Assembly (NCBI RefSeq): GCF_030150155.1
Contig: NZ_JASLGR010000013.1
Coordinates: forward strand, 6,221 to 70,220
Reading direction: 5' to 3'
DNA from: Nocardioides sp.
GTDB lineage: Bacteria; Actinomycetota; Actinomycetes; Propionibacteriales; Nocardioidaceae
DNA length: 64,000 bases
In this document: piece by piece, positions 51,289 through 58,256 of the stretch
How the letters are laid out: every line of letters begins with the position of its first letter
How positions within the stretch are numbered: position 1 is the first letter of the stretch
Translations under genes and position numbers: made by a program
Notes under the pieces: generated by a model
The model's database searches: none
Told to the model about the DNA's origin: nothing
The model's input: the letters and a program-made list of their open reading frames with translations, nothing else

Positions 51289-52050
51289 GGACTGCGGGGC
51301 CGCGTGGCCGAGGTGGTGCGGGAGTCGTTGGCGACCTCCGACCTCACGCTGCGCGAGGTCAGCGCCCGCAGCGGGGTCTCCACCTCGACGATCGGGCGGA
51401 TCCTCACCGGGCAGACCGCGGCGACACTGGACACCCTCGACGACCTGCTGGCCGCCGTGGGCCGCACCGCCACCGTCACTGCCAGCACCGCCACGACCCT
51501 CGGCGCAGCGGCGGCCGCGCGTTTCCTGCTCAACGGGGAGGACGCCCTGGCCGAGGTCGCCGGCCCGTGGACCGACCGGCTCACCGCCTGGGCGACCACC
51601 CCCACCGGCCTGGATCCCATCGCCGTCCTCACCGAGGCCGGCCAGGCCGCGGCGCCGGACCGCCTCCCCGGCGCGGTGCACCTCGCGCCCGGAGCGGTGA
51701 CTCTGGGCCGGATCGCCAGCGCCGCCTCGACCGACGGCGGGCCGTGGGCTCTGTCAGGGCGCGCGGGGCTGCCGGCCGCCGCCGCGTCCTTCGACGCTCC
51801 CGTCCCCGATCAGACCGTCGTGTGGGTGCGCGACCCGCACGGCGTACGACGTCATCTGGCCGACCTGGACACCGCGCCCGCCCATCGCGCTGCCATCGTC
51901 CTCGCCCCGGCCCCCGACTGGCTCTTCGCCGCCGGACACGAGGCGGCACACCTGAACTACGTGACCCCGATGCAGACCGCGATCGACTGTCTCGGGCTCG
52001 GCGGCACCGCCGCCGACGAGACTCGTGCCTGGCTCACCACCTGGACCTGA
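51280..52050 (+). CDS. XRE-type HTH protein upstream of Fic
   Basis: A 256-residue protein. Residues 1-65 form a HTH (VVRESLATSDLTLREVSARSGVSTSTIGRILTGQTAATLDTLDDLLAAVG). The remaining ~190 residues are unrecognised, with hydrophobic and Ala-rich strands, and a near-terminal DWLFAAGHEAAHLNYVTPMQTA, a HEAAH pattern reminiscent of an HExxH zinc motif. ATG 51280 is preferred over 51268 because the promoter geometry suggests a leaderless transcript. The Fic gene follows after 9 bp, so this is probably its co-regulated partner or antitoxin-like protein. Confidence 0.75.
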   Translation: METGLRGRVAEVVRESLATSDLTLREVSARSGVSTSTIGRILTGQTAATLDTLDDLLAAVGRTATVTASTATTLGAAAAARFLLNGEDALAEVAGPWTDRLTAWATTPTGLDPIAVLTEAGQAAAPDRLPGAVHLAPGAVTLGRIASAASTDGGPWALSGRAGLPAAAASFDAPVPDQTVVWVRDPHGVRRHLADLDTAPAHRAAIVLAPAPDWLFAAGHEAAHLNYVTPMQTAIDCLGLGGTAADETRAWLTTWT

Positions 52051-52059
52051 GGAGTCACG

Positions 52060-52923
52060 ATGCCTTCCTCCGACGACGTACGCCGCCGCTTCGGACCGCC
52101 CCGCCCGGCACCGTCCGCCGCCCCACCCCCGACGACGGCGACGGCGGGGACCGGGCGCGCCGACCGCCGCCGTGCCGCAGGACAGCTCGCTGACACCGGG
52201 ATCACCTGGGACACGGCCGCCCTCGACCTCAGCGCGATCCATCCCGGACCGGTCGACCGTGCCCGCGCGCGATTCCGCGCCTCGTTGCCGGACCTGATCT
52301 GGAATGCCGCGCGCCTGGAGGGCAACACCTACACGCTGCCCGAGGTCCGCACGCTGCTGGAGGGGGTCACCGTCGGCGGCAAGCCGCTGTCCGACGAACG
52401 CCAGATCATCGCGCTGTCGGAGGGGTACACGGCCCTCGACGCCCTGGTCGGTGACGGCACGTTCAGCCCCACCAAGGAGGTCAGTGACACCCTGCACGCA
52501 CTGATCGCCCGCCATGAGGCGATCGAGTCGGGCCACTTCCGCGGCGAGGGGAACGCCCGGGGCGGGGGCGCCGTACGCCTCGCCGACGGCGGTTCCGTCG
52601 ACGGTGTCGACCACGGCACCGGCGGCGCCGACCTGATCGCCCGCCACGCCACCCTGCTCGCCCGCCTGGCCGAGACACCCGACCCACGACTGCAGGCGCT
52701 GATCTACTTCGCCTCGGCGGCGCGCACCCAGTTCTACGTCGACGGCAACAAGCGCACGGCCCGTCTCGTGGCGAGCGGGATCCTGCTGCGGGAGGGCTAC
52801 GACGCCCTCAACGTGCCCTACGCCCGCCGCCTGGAGTTCAACGTCGCCCTCGACACCCTCTTCACCACCGACGACGCCACCTCCCTGATGCGGTTCCTCG
52901 CCGACTGCCTCACCCTGGCCTGA
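52060..52923 (+). CDS. Fic/DOC family protein with atypical active site
   Basis: A 287-residue Fic-domain protein. N-terminal 45 residues are disordered; IWNAARLEGNTYTLPEVRTLLEGV is the inhibitory-helix-like region (LEGN retained, the usual Ser/Thr four residues before Glu replaced by Ala); the core is IYFASAARTQFYVDGNKRTARLVASGILL. In the canonical HxFx(D/E)GN(G/K)R motif His is replaced by Gln224 while DGNKR is intact. Canonical Fic enzymes use that His for AMP transfer, so this member may have altered or no transferase activity. Paired with the XRE protein upstream. Confidence 0.88.
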   Translation: MPSSDDVRRRFGPPRPAPSAAPPPTTATAGTGRADRRRAAGQLADTGITWDTAALDLSAIHPGPVDRARARFRASLPDLIWNAARLEGNTYTLPEVRTLLEGVTVGGKPLSDERQIIALSEGYTALDALVGDGTFSPTKEVSDTLHALIARHEAIESGHFRGEGNARGGGAVRLADGGSVDGVDHGTGGADLIARHATLLARLAETPDPRLQALIYFASAARTQFYVDGNKRTARLVASGILLREGYDALNVPYARRLEFNVALDTLFTTDDATSLMRFLADCLTLA

Positions 52924-53026
52924 GCCGTCTCCTCGACGAGTAGGAGAGGCGAGGTGAGGACCCGGTCATCCACTGACGGGCCACCCAACCGACAGCTCCG
53001 AGAATCCAACGGGCGAGAATCCGAGA

Positions 53027-53320
53027 ATGTCGACTTACACTGAGGACGTGACCGACTGGATCGCCGACCCCGACCTCACCAGCGAGGAGAAGCTCGCTCG
53101 GTTCCAGGCGCTCGGCCCGCAGTCGTCCACGGGTCCGGCCGACCGTCACGGCGCCCGTTTCGAGGTCTTCGGTGCCGGTGGCGACTGGCACTTCCGCCTC
53201 GTGACCGGCTCCGACGTCGTCCTTCTGATCAGCGAGGGCTACCCGACGAAGGACGAAGCCGTCGCGGCCTCGGTGCTGGTGGCGAAGACCGCCAGCCAGG
53301 CGACCGTCGCCGTTGCCTGA
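53027..53320 (+). CDS. DUF1508 (YegP-like) domain protein
   Basis: A 97-residue protein. The C-terminal part GARFEVFGAGGDWHFRLVTGSDVVLLISEGYPTKDEAVAASVLVAK matches a single YegP repeat (GxWxFRLxxxNGxxxxxSxGYxxKxxA). Preceded by a 40-residue acidic N-terminus. Function unknown. The upstream 100 bp between the Fic stop and this ATG should hold its promoter. Confidence 0.7.
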   Translation: MSTYTEDVTDWIADPDLTSEEKLARFQALGPQSSTGPADRHGARFEVFGAGGDWHFRLVTGSDVVLLISEGYPTKDEAVAASVLVAKTASQATVAVA

Positions 53321-53335
53321 GGCGTCTGAGCCGCC

Positions 53336-53899
53336 TCAGGCAACCGTGTAGACCGCTGAGAGGAACTGCCCGGTCTGGTGCGTCTCGACCAGGCGCAGGC
53401 GGTCCGACTCCAGCCGGCCGGTGAAGAGCGGGGCGCCGGAGCCGAGCAGCACCGGGGCAATCGAGAGCCGAAGCTCGTCGAGGCGGCCTGCCGCGGCGAA
53501 CTGGGCGGCGAGGTCTCCCCCGCCCATGATCCAGACGTTCTTTCCGTCGGCCGCCTCCACGATCGCATCGAGATGGTCGGCGACCGGGCCGGAGACGAAC
53601 GCGACGTCGGCGCCCGGGATGCGGGGCTGCTCGTCGGGGCGGGAGGTGAAGACGAAGGTGCGCCGGTCGCCGTAGAACGCCTGCCACCTGTCCGGTTGGG
53701 CGGCCAGGTCCTCATGCTCGACCACCCAGCGGTAGGTCGTGGAGCCCTCCACCAAGACGCCGACACCGTGCACGAAGCCGGCCATCTCCACGAGCGACTC
53801 CTCACCGCCCTCGACGGCGAAGAGCCAGTCCAGCGAGTCCTGCGGGTCGGCCAGGTAGCCGTCGAGCGTGGTCGCGGTGGTGAAGATGAACCGGGTCAT
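53336..53899 (-). CDS. Dihydrofolate reductase family protein (RibD_C-like)
   Basis: A 187-residue protein: MTRFIFTTATTLDGYLADPQDSLDWLF is the standard start of these DHFR-fold proteins, with VLVEGSTTYRWV and the NADPH-binding KNVWIMGGGDLAAQF. Stand-alone members are reductases of unknown substrate. Its ATG overlaps the TetR gene stop by 4 bp (ATGA). Confidence 0.9.
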   Translation of the reverse strand: MTRFIFTTATTLDGYLADPQDSLDWLFAVEGGEESLVEMAGFVHGVGVLVEGSTTYRWVVEHEDLAAQPDRWQAFYGDRRTFVFTSRPDEQPRIPGADVAFVSGPVADHLDAIVEAADGKNVWIMGGGDLAAQFAAAGRLDELRLSIAPVLLGSGAPLFTGRLESDRLRLVETHQTGQFLSAVYTVA

Positions 53900-54477
53900 G
53901 CCCCCAGCGTGCCAGCCAGGACGGTGAGGGCGCGATGCCAACTCTCCTCCGGCGCCGGAGTGCTGTGGTCGAAGGCACCCGCCGCCTCCAGGCTGACGAA
54001 GCCGTGGATCACCGAGCCGATCAGGCGGGTCGCGTGCACGACGTCATCACCCGTCACCGCGAAGCCGCGCAGCAGCGCCGCGACCAGCTCAGCGTGCCGT
54101 CGACCGGCGCTGATCGCCGCCTCGCGGGCCGTCTCCAGCCCCTCAGCGTCACCCGCCACCCGCCGCCGGCTCGCCTCATAGCGCCCCGGATGCTCCCGGG
54201 CGAAGGCGCGGAACGCGTCGGCGTACGCCCGCAGCGCCTCGATCCCGGAACGGCCGGCGATCTCGGCGGAGACCCGCTCGGCGAGGTCGTCCAGGCTGAC
54301 CGCGGTGACCCACAGCATCAGCTCCTCGGTGCCGGCGAGGTGCGCGTAGAGGCTCGGGACGCGCACCCCGAGCCGGCGGGCGACCCGACTGATCGTCACC
54401 TCAGCCAGTCCCACCTCATCAGCCAGGTCGGCACCTTCGACGCCGATCCCCTCCGCCGTCAGTCCCCGCCGCACCAT
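53896..54477 (-). CDS. TetR/AcrR family transcriptional regulator (WHG domain)
   Basis: A 193-residue regulator: HTH DEVGLAEVTISRVARRLGVRVPSLYAHLAGTEELML, then an all-helical C-terminal domain of the TetR_C_33/WHG type (PGRYEASRR, HGFVSLEAAGAF). It co-transcribes with the DHFR-like gene and is divergent from the FBP-domain gene, with a palindrome between. Confidence 0.9.
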   Translation of the reverse strand: MVRRGLTAEGIGVEGADLADEVGLAEVTISRVARRLGVRVPSLYAHLAGTEELMLWVTAVSLDDLAERVSAEIAGRSGIEALRAYADAFRAFAREHPGRYEASRRRVAGDAEGLETAREAAISAGRRHAELVAALLRGFAVTGDDVVHATRLIGSVIHGFVSLEAAGAFDHSTPAPEESWHRALTVLAGTLGA

Positions 54478-54505
54478 GGCATCACCTTAGCGAATTAATG
54501 ATTTG

Positions 54506-54520
54506 CCTAACAGTATTAGG
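54506..54520. promoter_or_regulatory. Candidate TetR operator CCTAA-n5-TTAGG
   Basis: A perfect inverted repeat CCTAA (54506-54510) / TTAGG (54516-54520) sits in the 60-bp AT-rich gap between the divergent TetR and FBP-domain genes. Likely the autoregulatory site. Confidence 0.5.
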
Positions 54521-54537
54521 AAACCTACTCTGAAGAC

Positions 54538-55029
54538 ATGAGCCCCCTGACCGAGCGCGACCTGCGCACGAGCATGCTCAACGTCTCCAAGGGTGAGGCT
54601 GGCCGGATGTACCTCCCCCGCGACCTGGCCGACCAGCCCTGGGAGCATCTGGACTACCTGGGCTGGCGTGATCCACAAGCGCCGGCGAAGGGCTACCTCG
54701 TCACGGTCGTCGATGACCGCCTCCGCGGCCTGGCCCTCCGAGCGCCCTCCACTCCACCCGGGCCACGGCGCAGCATGTGCTCGATCTGCCTGAGCCAGCA
54801 CTCCGGCGGCGTCTCGCTGCTGGTCGCACCACGCGCCGGGAAGGCCGGGCGCCAGGGCAACACCCTCGGCACCTATCTCTGCTCCGACCTGCGCTGCTCG
54901 CTCTACGTCCGCGGGCTGTTGAAGACCGAGATCTCGACGGTGCGCGAGACCCTGAGCACCGAGCAGCGGGTCGAACGGCTGGTCCGCAACCTCGCCGACT
55001 TCGTCAACCGGGTCAGTGCCAGCGCCTGA
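54538..55029 (+). CDS. FBP-domain (EF-G-binding-like) zinc-finger protein
   Basis: A 163-residue protein: N-terminal RMYLPRDLADQPWEHLDYLGWRDPQAPAKGYLV and a treble-clef zinc finger with MCSICLSQHSGG and YLCSDLRCSLYVRG (four Cys). This is the FBP/FusB-like C-terminal domain; FusB-type proteins bind EF-G, but actinobacterial members are not characterised. Divergent from TetR. Confidence 0.85.
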   Translation: MSPLTERDLRTSMLNVSKGEAGRMYLPRDLADQPWEHLDYLGWRDPQAPAKGYLVTVVDDRLRGLALRAPSTPPGPRRSMCSICLSQHSGGVSLLVAPRAGKAGRQGNTLGTYLCSDLRCSLYVRGLLKTEISTVRETLSTEQRVERLVRNLADFVNRVSASA

Positions 55030-55061
55030 GGGACACACCACCTGCGACTAGCCTCGCCTGC

Positions 55062-55289
55062 GTGTCCCGCCATCGCATCACCGTCAAGCCCGGCTCGGCC
55101 AAGGGGCCGCTGGTCGAGACCGGCGAGGACGGCCTGCTCACCGTCTTCGTCCGCGAGCGGGCCGTCGACGGCGCCGCGAACGCCGGCGTGACGAAGGTCC
55201 TCGCCGACCACTTCGGGGTCTCGAAGTCACGGGTCACGATCGTGCGCGGCCACACCGCGCGGATCAAGACCGTCGAGGTCGACGGCTAG
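55062..55289 (+). CDS. DUF167 (YggU) family protein
   Basis: A 75-residue protein: RITVKPGSAKGPLVETGEDGLLTVFVRERAVDGAANAGVTKVLADHFGVSKSRVTIVRGHTARIKTVEVDG covers the full DUF167 domain including the GAANAxVxKxLA helix and the RGHTARxK turn. Function unknown but widely conserved. GTG start at 55062. Confidence 0.9.
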   Translation: MSRHRITVKPGSAKGPLVETGEDGLLTVFVRERAVDGAANAGVTKVLADHFGVSKSRVTIVRGHTARIKTVEVDG

Positions 55290-55306
55290 GCCGCACCGGC
55301 GGCACC

Positions 55307-56419
55307 TCAGAGCAGCGGCACCTGCCAGACCAGCTCGGTCCCGCGTGGCTCCCGCGGCCCGACCCGGAAGTCACCGCCCCGGGCCCGGGCTCGCTCGGCC
55401 AGGTTGCTCAACCCGCTCAGCCGTACGCCGTCGGGGAGGCCGCCCCCGTCGTCGGCGACCCGGAGCACGAGGTCGTGCCCGACGATCGCCACCTCGACGT
55501 ACGCCGTCGTGGCGACGGCATGTCGGGCGACGTTCGAGAGCCCCTCGCTGACCACGGCGACCACCTCGGCGACCAGGTCGGGGCCGACCCGCCAGCGCAC
55601 CGGGCCGGCGAAGGAGACCCGCGGCCTGAAGGTGAGCGAGGACTCGAACCGGGCCACCAGCCGGGTCACCTCGGACTGGACGTCGTCGGAGTCGCCCACC
55701 CGGCGGAGGTCGAAGACCGTACGCCGCAGCTCGCGGATCACCCCGTCGAGCTCGTCGACGACGCCGTCGAGCCGGGCCGCGACAGCGTCGTCGCCGACCA
55801 GGCCGATGTCGCGCTTGAGCTCCATCCCGCCGGCGAAGAGCCGCTGCACCACCACGTCGTGCAGGTCCCGGCTGATCCGGTCCCGCTCACGGTGCACCGC
55901 GGCCGTGGCGACCCGTTCGACGCCGACCCGCCACTGGTGCCAGAGCCGGTCGACCGCCACCCCCACCGCCGAGGCCAGCGCGACCGCGACCGCCTCGTCG
56001 GTCTCGGTGAAGTCGCCGCCGCCCTCCTTCTCGGTGAGGTAGAGGTTGCCGAAGACCTCCTCCCCGATCCGGATCGGTACGCCGAGCAGGGTCCGCATCG
56101 GGGGATGTCCGGGCGGCAGGCCCGCCGAACGCGGGTCGCGCGACATCTCGCTGACCCGCACCGGGACCGGGGCGTCGATCAACGCCCCCAGCATCCCGCG
56201 GCCCGACGGCGGCGTCTCCAGCCGCCTCTTCTCCGCCTCGGTGAGGCCGTAGGTGATGAACGTCGCGAGCCGAGTCGGTGCCTCGGCGAGATCGGCGATC
56301 ACCCCGATCGCCGCGTAGCGGGCGCCGGTGGAGGTCGCGGCGATGCGCACGATCTTGTGCAGCAGGTCGTTGACCTGGGCGCTCACACCGTCGTCGTGGG
56401 CTGGATGGCCATGCCTCAT
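55307..56419 (-). CDS. GAF sensor histidine kinase (DevS/NarL-type)
   Basis: A 370-residue kinase: one GAF domain (about 20-160; LLGVPIRIGEEVFGNLYLTEKEGGGDFTETDE), HisKA_3 dimerisation/phosphorylation domain with RISRDLHDVVVQRLFAGG (His187), and a HATPase domain (GLSNVARHA, VADDGGGLPDGV, GGDFRV). DevS/DosS orthologues have two GAF domains with a haem in the first; only one is present here, and a haem ligand cannot be assigned. No membrane segments, so it is cytosolic. Encoded 10 bp after its response regulator would start the same transcript: the regulator gene lies just downstream. Confidence 0.92.
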   Translation of the reverse strand: MRHGHPAHDDGVSAQVNDLLHKIVRIAATSTGARYAAIGVIADLAEAPTRLATFITYGLTEAEKRRLETPPSGRGMLGALIDAPVPVRVSEMSRDPRSAGLPPGHPPMRTLLGVPIRIGEEVFGNLYLTEKEGGGDFTETDEAVAVALASAVGVAVDRLWHQWRVGVERVATAAVHRERDRISRDLHDVVVQRLFAGGMELKRDIGLVGDDAVAARLDGVVDELDGVIRELRRTVFDLRRVGDSDDVQSEVTRLVARFESSLTFRPRVSFAGPVRWRVGPDLVAEVVAVVSEGLSNVARHAVATTAYVEVAIVGHDLVLRVADDGGGLPDGVRLSGLSNLAERARARGGDFRVGPREPRGTELVWQVPLL

Positions 56420-56429
56420 CCTCGCGGGG

Positions 56430-57080
56430 TCAGCCCTTCTCGTGGTGCGCCAGGATCGCCGCCTGGGTCCGGCTGGTGAGCTCGAGCTTGGCCAGGATCG
56501 AGGAGACGTAGTTCTTCACCGTCTTCTCGGCCAGGTCGAGCGAGCGGGCGATCTGGCGGTTGGTCATGCCCTGACCGATCAGGTCGAGGACCGCCTGCTC
56601 GTTGGCGGTGAGCCGGTCCAGCGGCGAGCCCTTCGCGGTCCCGGTCCGGACCCGCTCCAGCACCTGGGCGGTCACCTGCGGGTCCAGCATCGCCAGCCCG
56701 GAGGCGACGTTGCGGATCACCTCGACCAGGTCGACACCGTTGACCTGCTTGAGGATGTAGCCCGAGGCACCGGCCATGATCGCGGCGAACAGGGCGTCAT
56801 CGTCGTCGTACGACGTCAGGATCAACGCGGCGATCTCCGGGTCCGCCGAGCGGACCTCGCGGCACACGTCGATGCCCGATCCGTCGGGCAGCCGGTGGTC
56901 GAGGACGACCACGTCGGGCTTGAGCCGCGGGATCATCTCCAGGGCCTCGACGGCCGACCCGGACTCCCCGATCAGGACCAGGTCGTCGACCGAGTCGAGC
57001 AGGCTCCGCACTCCCCTGCGGACCAGGTCGTGATCGTCGAGGACGAAGACCTGGATCGCTTGCACAGCCGCCTGGTTCAT
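56430..57080 (-). CDS. DevR/NarL-type response regulator
   Basis: A 216-residue protein: receiver domain with acidic pocket VLDDHD and phospho-acceptor Asp61 (VVVLDHRLPDGSG), then LuxR-type HTH LTANEQAVLDLIGQGMTNRQIARSLDLAEKTVKNYVSSILAKL. Close in layout to DevR/DosR. It lies upstream of the kinase relative to window coordinates but is read leftwards, so on the minus strand the regulator comes first and the kinase second, 10 bp apart. It starts at ATG 57080. Confidence 0.93.
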   Translation of the reverse strand: MNQAAVQAIQVFVLDDHDLVRRGVRSLLDSVDDLVLIGESGSAVEALEMIPRLKPDVVVLDHRLPDGSGIDVCREVRSADPEIAALILTSYDDDDALFAAIMAGASGYILKQVNGVDLVEVIRNVASGLAMLDPQVTAQVLERVRTGTAKGSPLDRLTANEQAVLDLIGQGMTNRQIARSLDLAEKTVKNYVSSILAKLELTSRTQAAILAHHEKG

Positions 57081-57127
57081 ATCGGCGAGGGTAGGCCATC
57101 CGCCGCTCCGGCGAGGACGAAGCGGCT

Positions 57128-57142
57128 GGGACCTTCGGCCGC
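57128..57142. promoter_or_regulatory. DevR-box-like motif in the devR/PAS-MCP divergent region
   Basis: GGGACCTTCGGCC resembles the GGGACTTNNGNCCC box of DosR/DevR. It lies 48 bp upstream of the regulator's start codon and 131 bp upstream of the PAS-MCP gene, so it could serve both autoregulation and activation. It deviates at two positions. Confidence 0.35.
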
Positions 57143-57272
57143 CCTGACCAGGCAAAAGACCTGCCCGGACGGTCCTAGGCCTGGGTGCGTTCGCGTCACA
57201 TCGGGCCGCCCGATGACGAATCCTCACACGACGGCACGGGAACAGGTCCGGCCACCGATTCGGGGAGAGACG

Positions 57273-58253
57273 ATGCCTCCACCAGCGATCAGCGCAGCAG
57301 CACCCGCCGGGTTGGGCGGGGCCGAACGACTCAGCATCATCGCCGCGATGATGGAGCACTCGCCGGTGAACATGATGTTCGCCGACCGCGACCACGTCAT
57401 CCGCTACATGAACCCGGCGTCGCTGCGCACCCTGCGCTCCCTCGCCGACCACCTCCCGGTCCGTGCCGAGGAGGTGGTCGGCTCCTCGCTCGACCTCTTC
57501 CACCGCACACCGCAGTACCAGCGCGGGCTGCTCGACTCCTCGGCGAACCTGCCACGGACCGCGCAGATCCAGGTCGGCACCGAATGGCTCGAGCTGCGGG
57601 TGTGTGCCGTCACCGACGATCAGGGCGCGTACGTCGGCGCGATGGCGACCTGGTCGGTGGAGACGCAGACCATCGACGCGATCAGGGCGATGGTCGAGGC
57701 GGTCGAGGGCGCGCTGGCCGGTGACACCAGCCGGAACATCGAGGTCGGCGACCTGGGGCACATCGGGCGGATGGGCCAGGCGTTGCAGCGCCTGATCGAG
57801 AACCACCGTGACTCCTCGGCGGCGACCCGGCGTACCGAGAACGCTGTGGCCGAGGCGGCCGACCAGCTCAGCGCGATGGCCGAGAGCCTGCGGGTCGCCG
57901 ACGAGGCGCAGCGGATCGTGACCGCGCTCGGCACCTCCAGCGGCGAGATCGGCCAGGTGGTGAAGGTGATCACCTCGATCGCCCAGCAGACCAACCTGCT
58001 GGCGCTCAACGCCACCATCGAGGCGGCCCGGGCCGGCGAGGCGGGCCGCGGCTTCGCGGTGGTGGCGACCGAGGTCAAGGAGCTGGCCAAGGAGACGGCG
58101 CGCGCCACCGAGGAGATCGGCCAGCAGATCAGTGCGATCCAGGACGACACCCGCGGTGCCGTCGCCGCGATCGAGCAGATCGTCGCCCTGATCGCCCGGA
58201 TCCACGAGATCGCCGCGCGGATCTCGGCCGCCGTGGACACGACGGCGGGGTGA
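57273..58253 (+). CDS. Soluble PAS-MCP signalling protein
   Basis: A 326-residue protein without membrane helices: PAS domain (about 25-140; PVNMMFADRDHVIRYMNPASLRTL... VVGSSLDLFHRTPQYQRGLL), then a methyl-accepting signalling domain with the hairpin tip SIAQQTNLLALNATIEAARAGEAGRGFAVVATEVKELAKETARATEEIG. Receptors of this shape feed CheA/CheW arrays, but none is in the window. ATG 57273 has GGGGAGA upstream; ATG 57213 would add 20 unconserved residues. The GGDEF-EAL gene follows after 3 bp. Confidence 0.88.
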   Translation: MPPPAISAAAPAGLGGAERLSIIAAMMEHSPVNMMFADRDHVIRYMNPASLRTLRSLADHLPVRAEEVVGSSLDLFHRTPQYQRGLLDSSANLPRTAQIQVGTEWLELRVCAVTDDQGAYVGAMATWSVETQTIDAIRAMVEAVEGALAGDTSRNIEVGDLGHIGRMGQALQRLIENHRDSSAATRRTENAVAEAADQLSAMAESLRVADEAQRIVTALGTSSGEIGQVVKVITSIAQQTNLLALNATIEAARAGEAGRGFAVVATEVKELAKETARATEEIGQQISAIQDDTRGAVAAIEQIVALIARIHEIAARISAAVDTTAG

Positions 58254-58256
58254 CCC

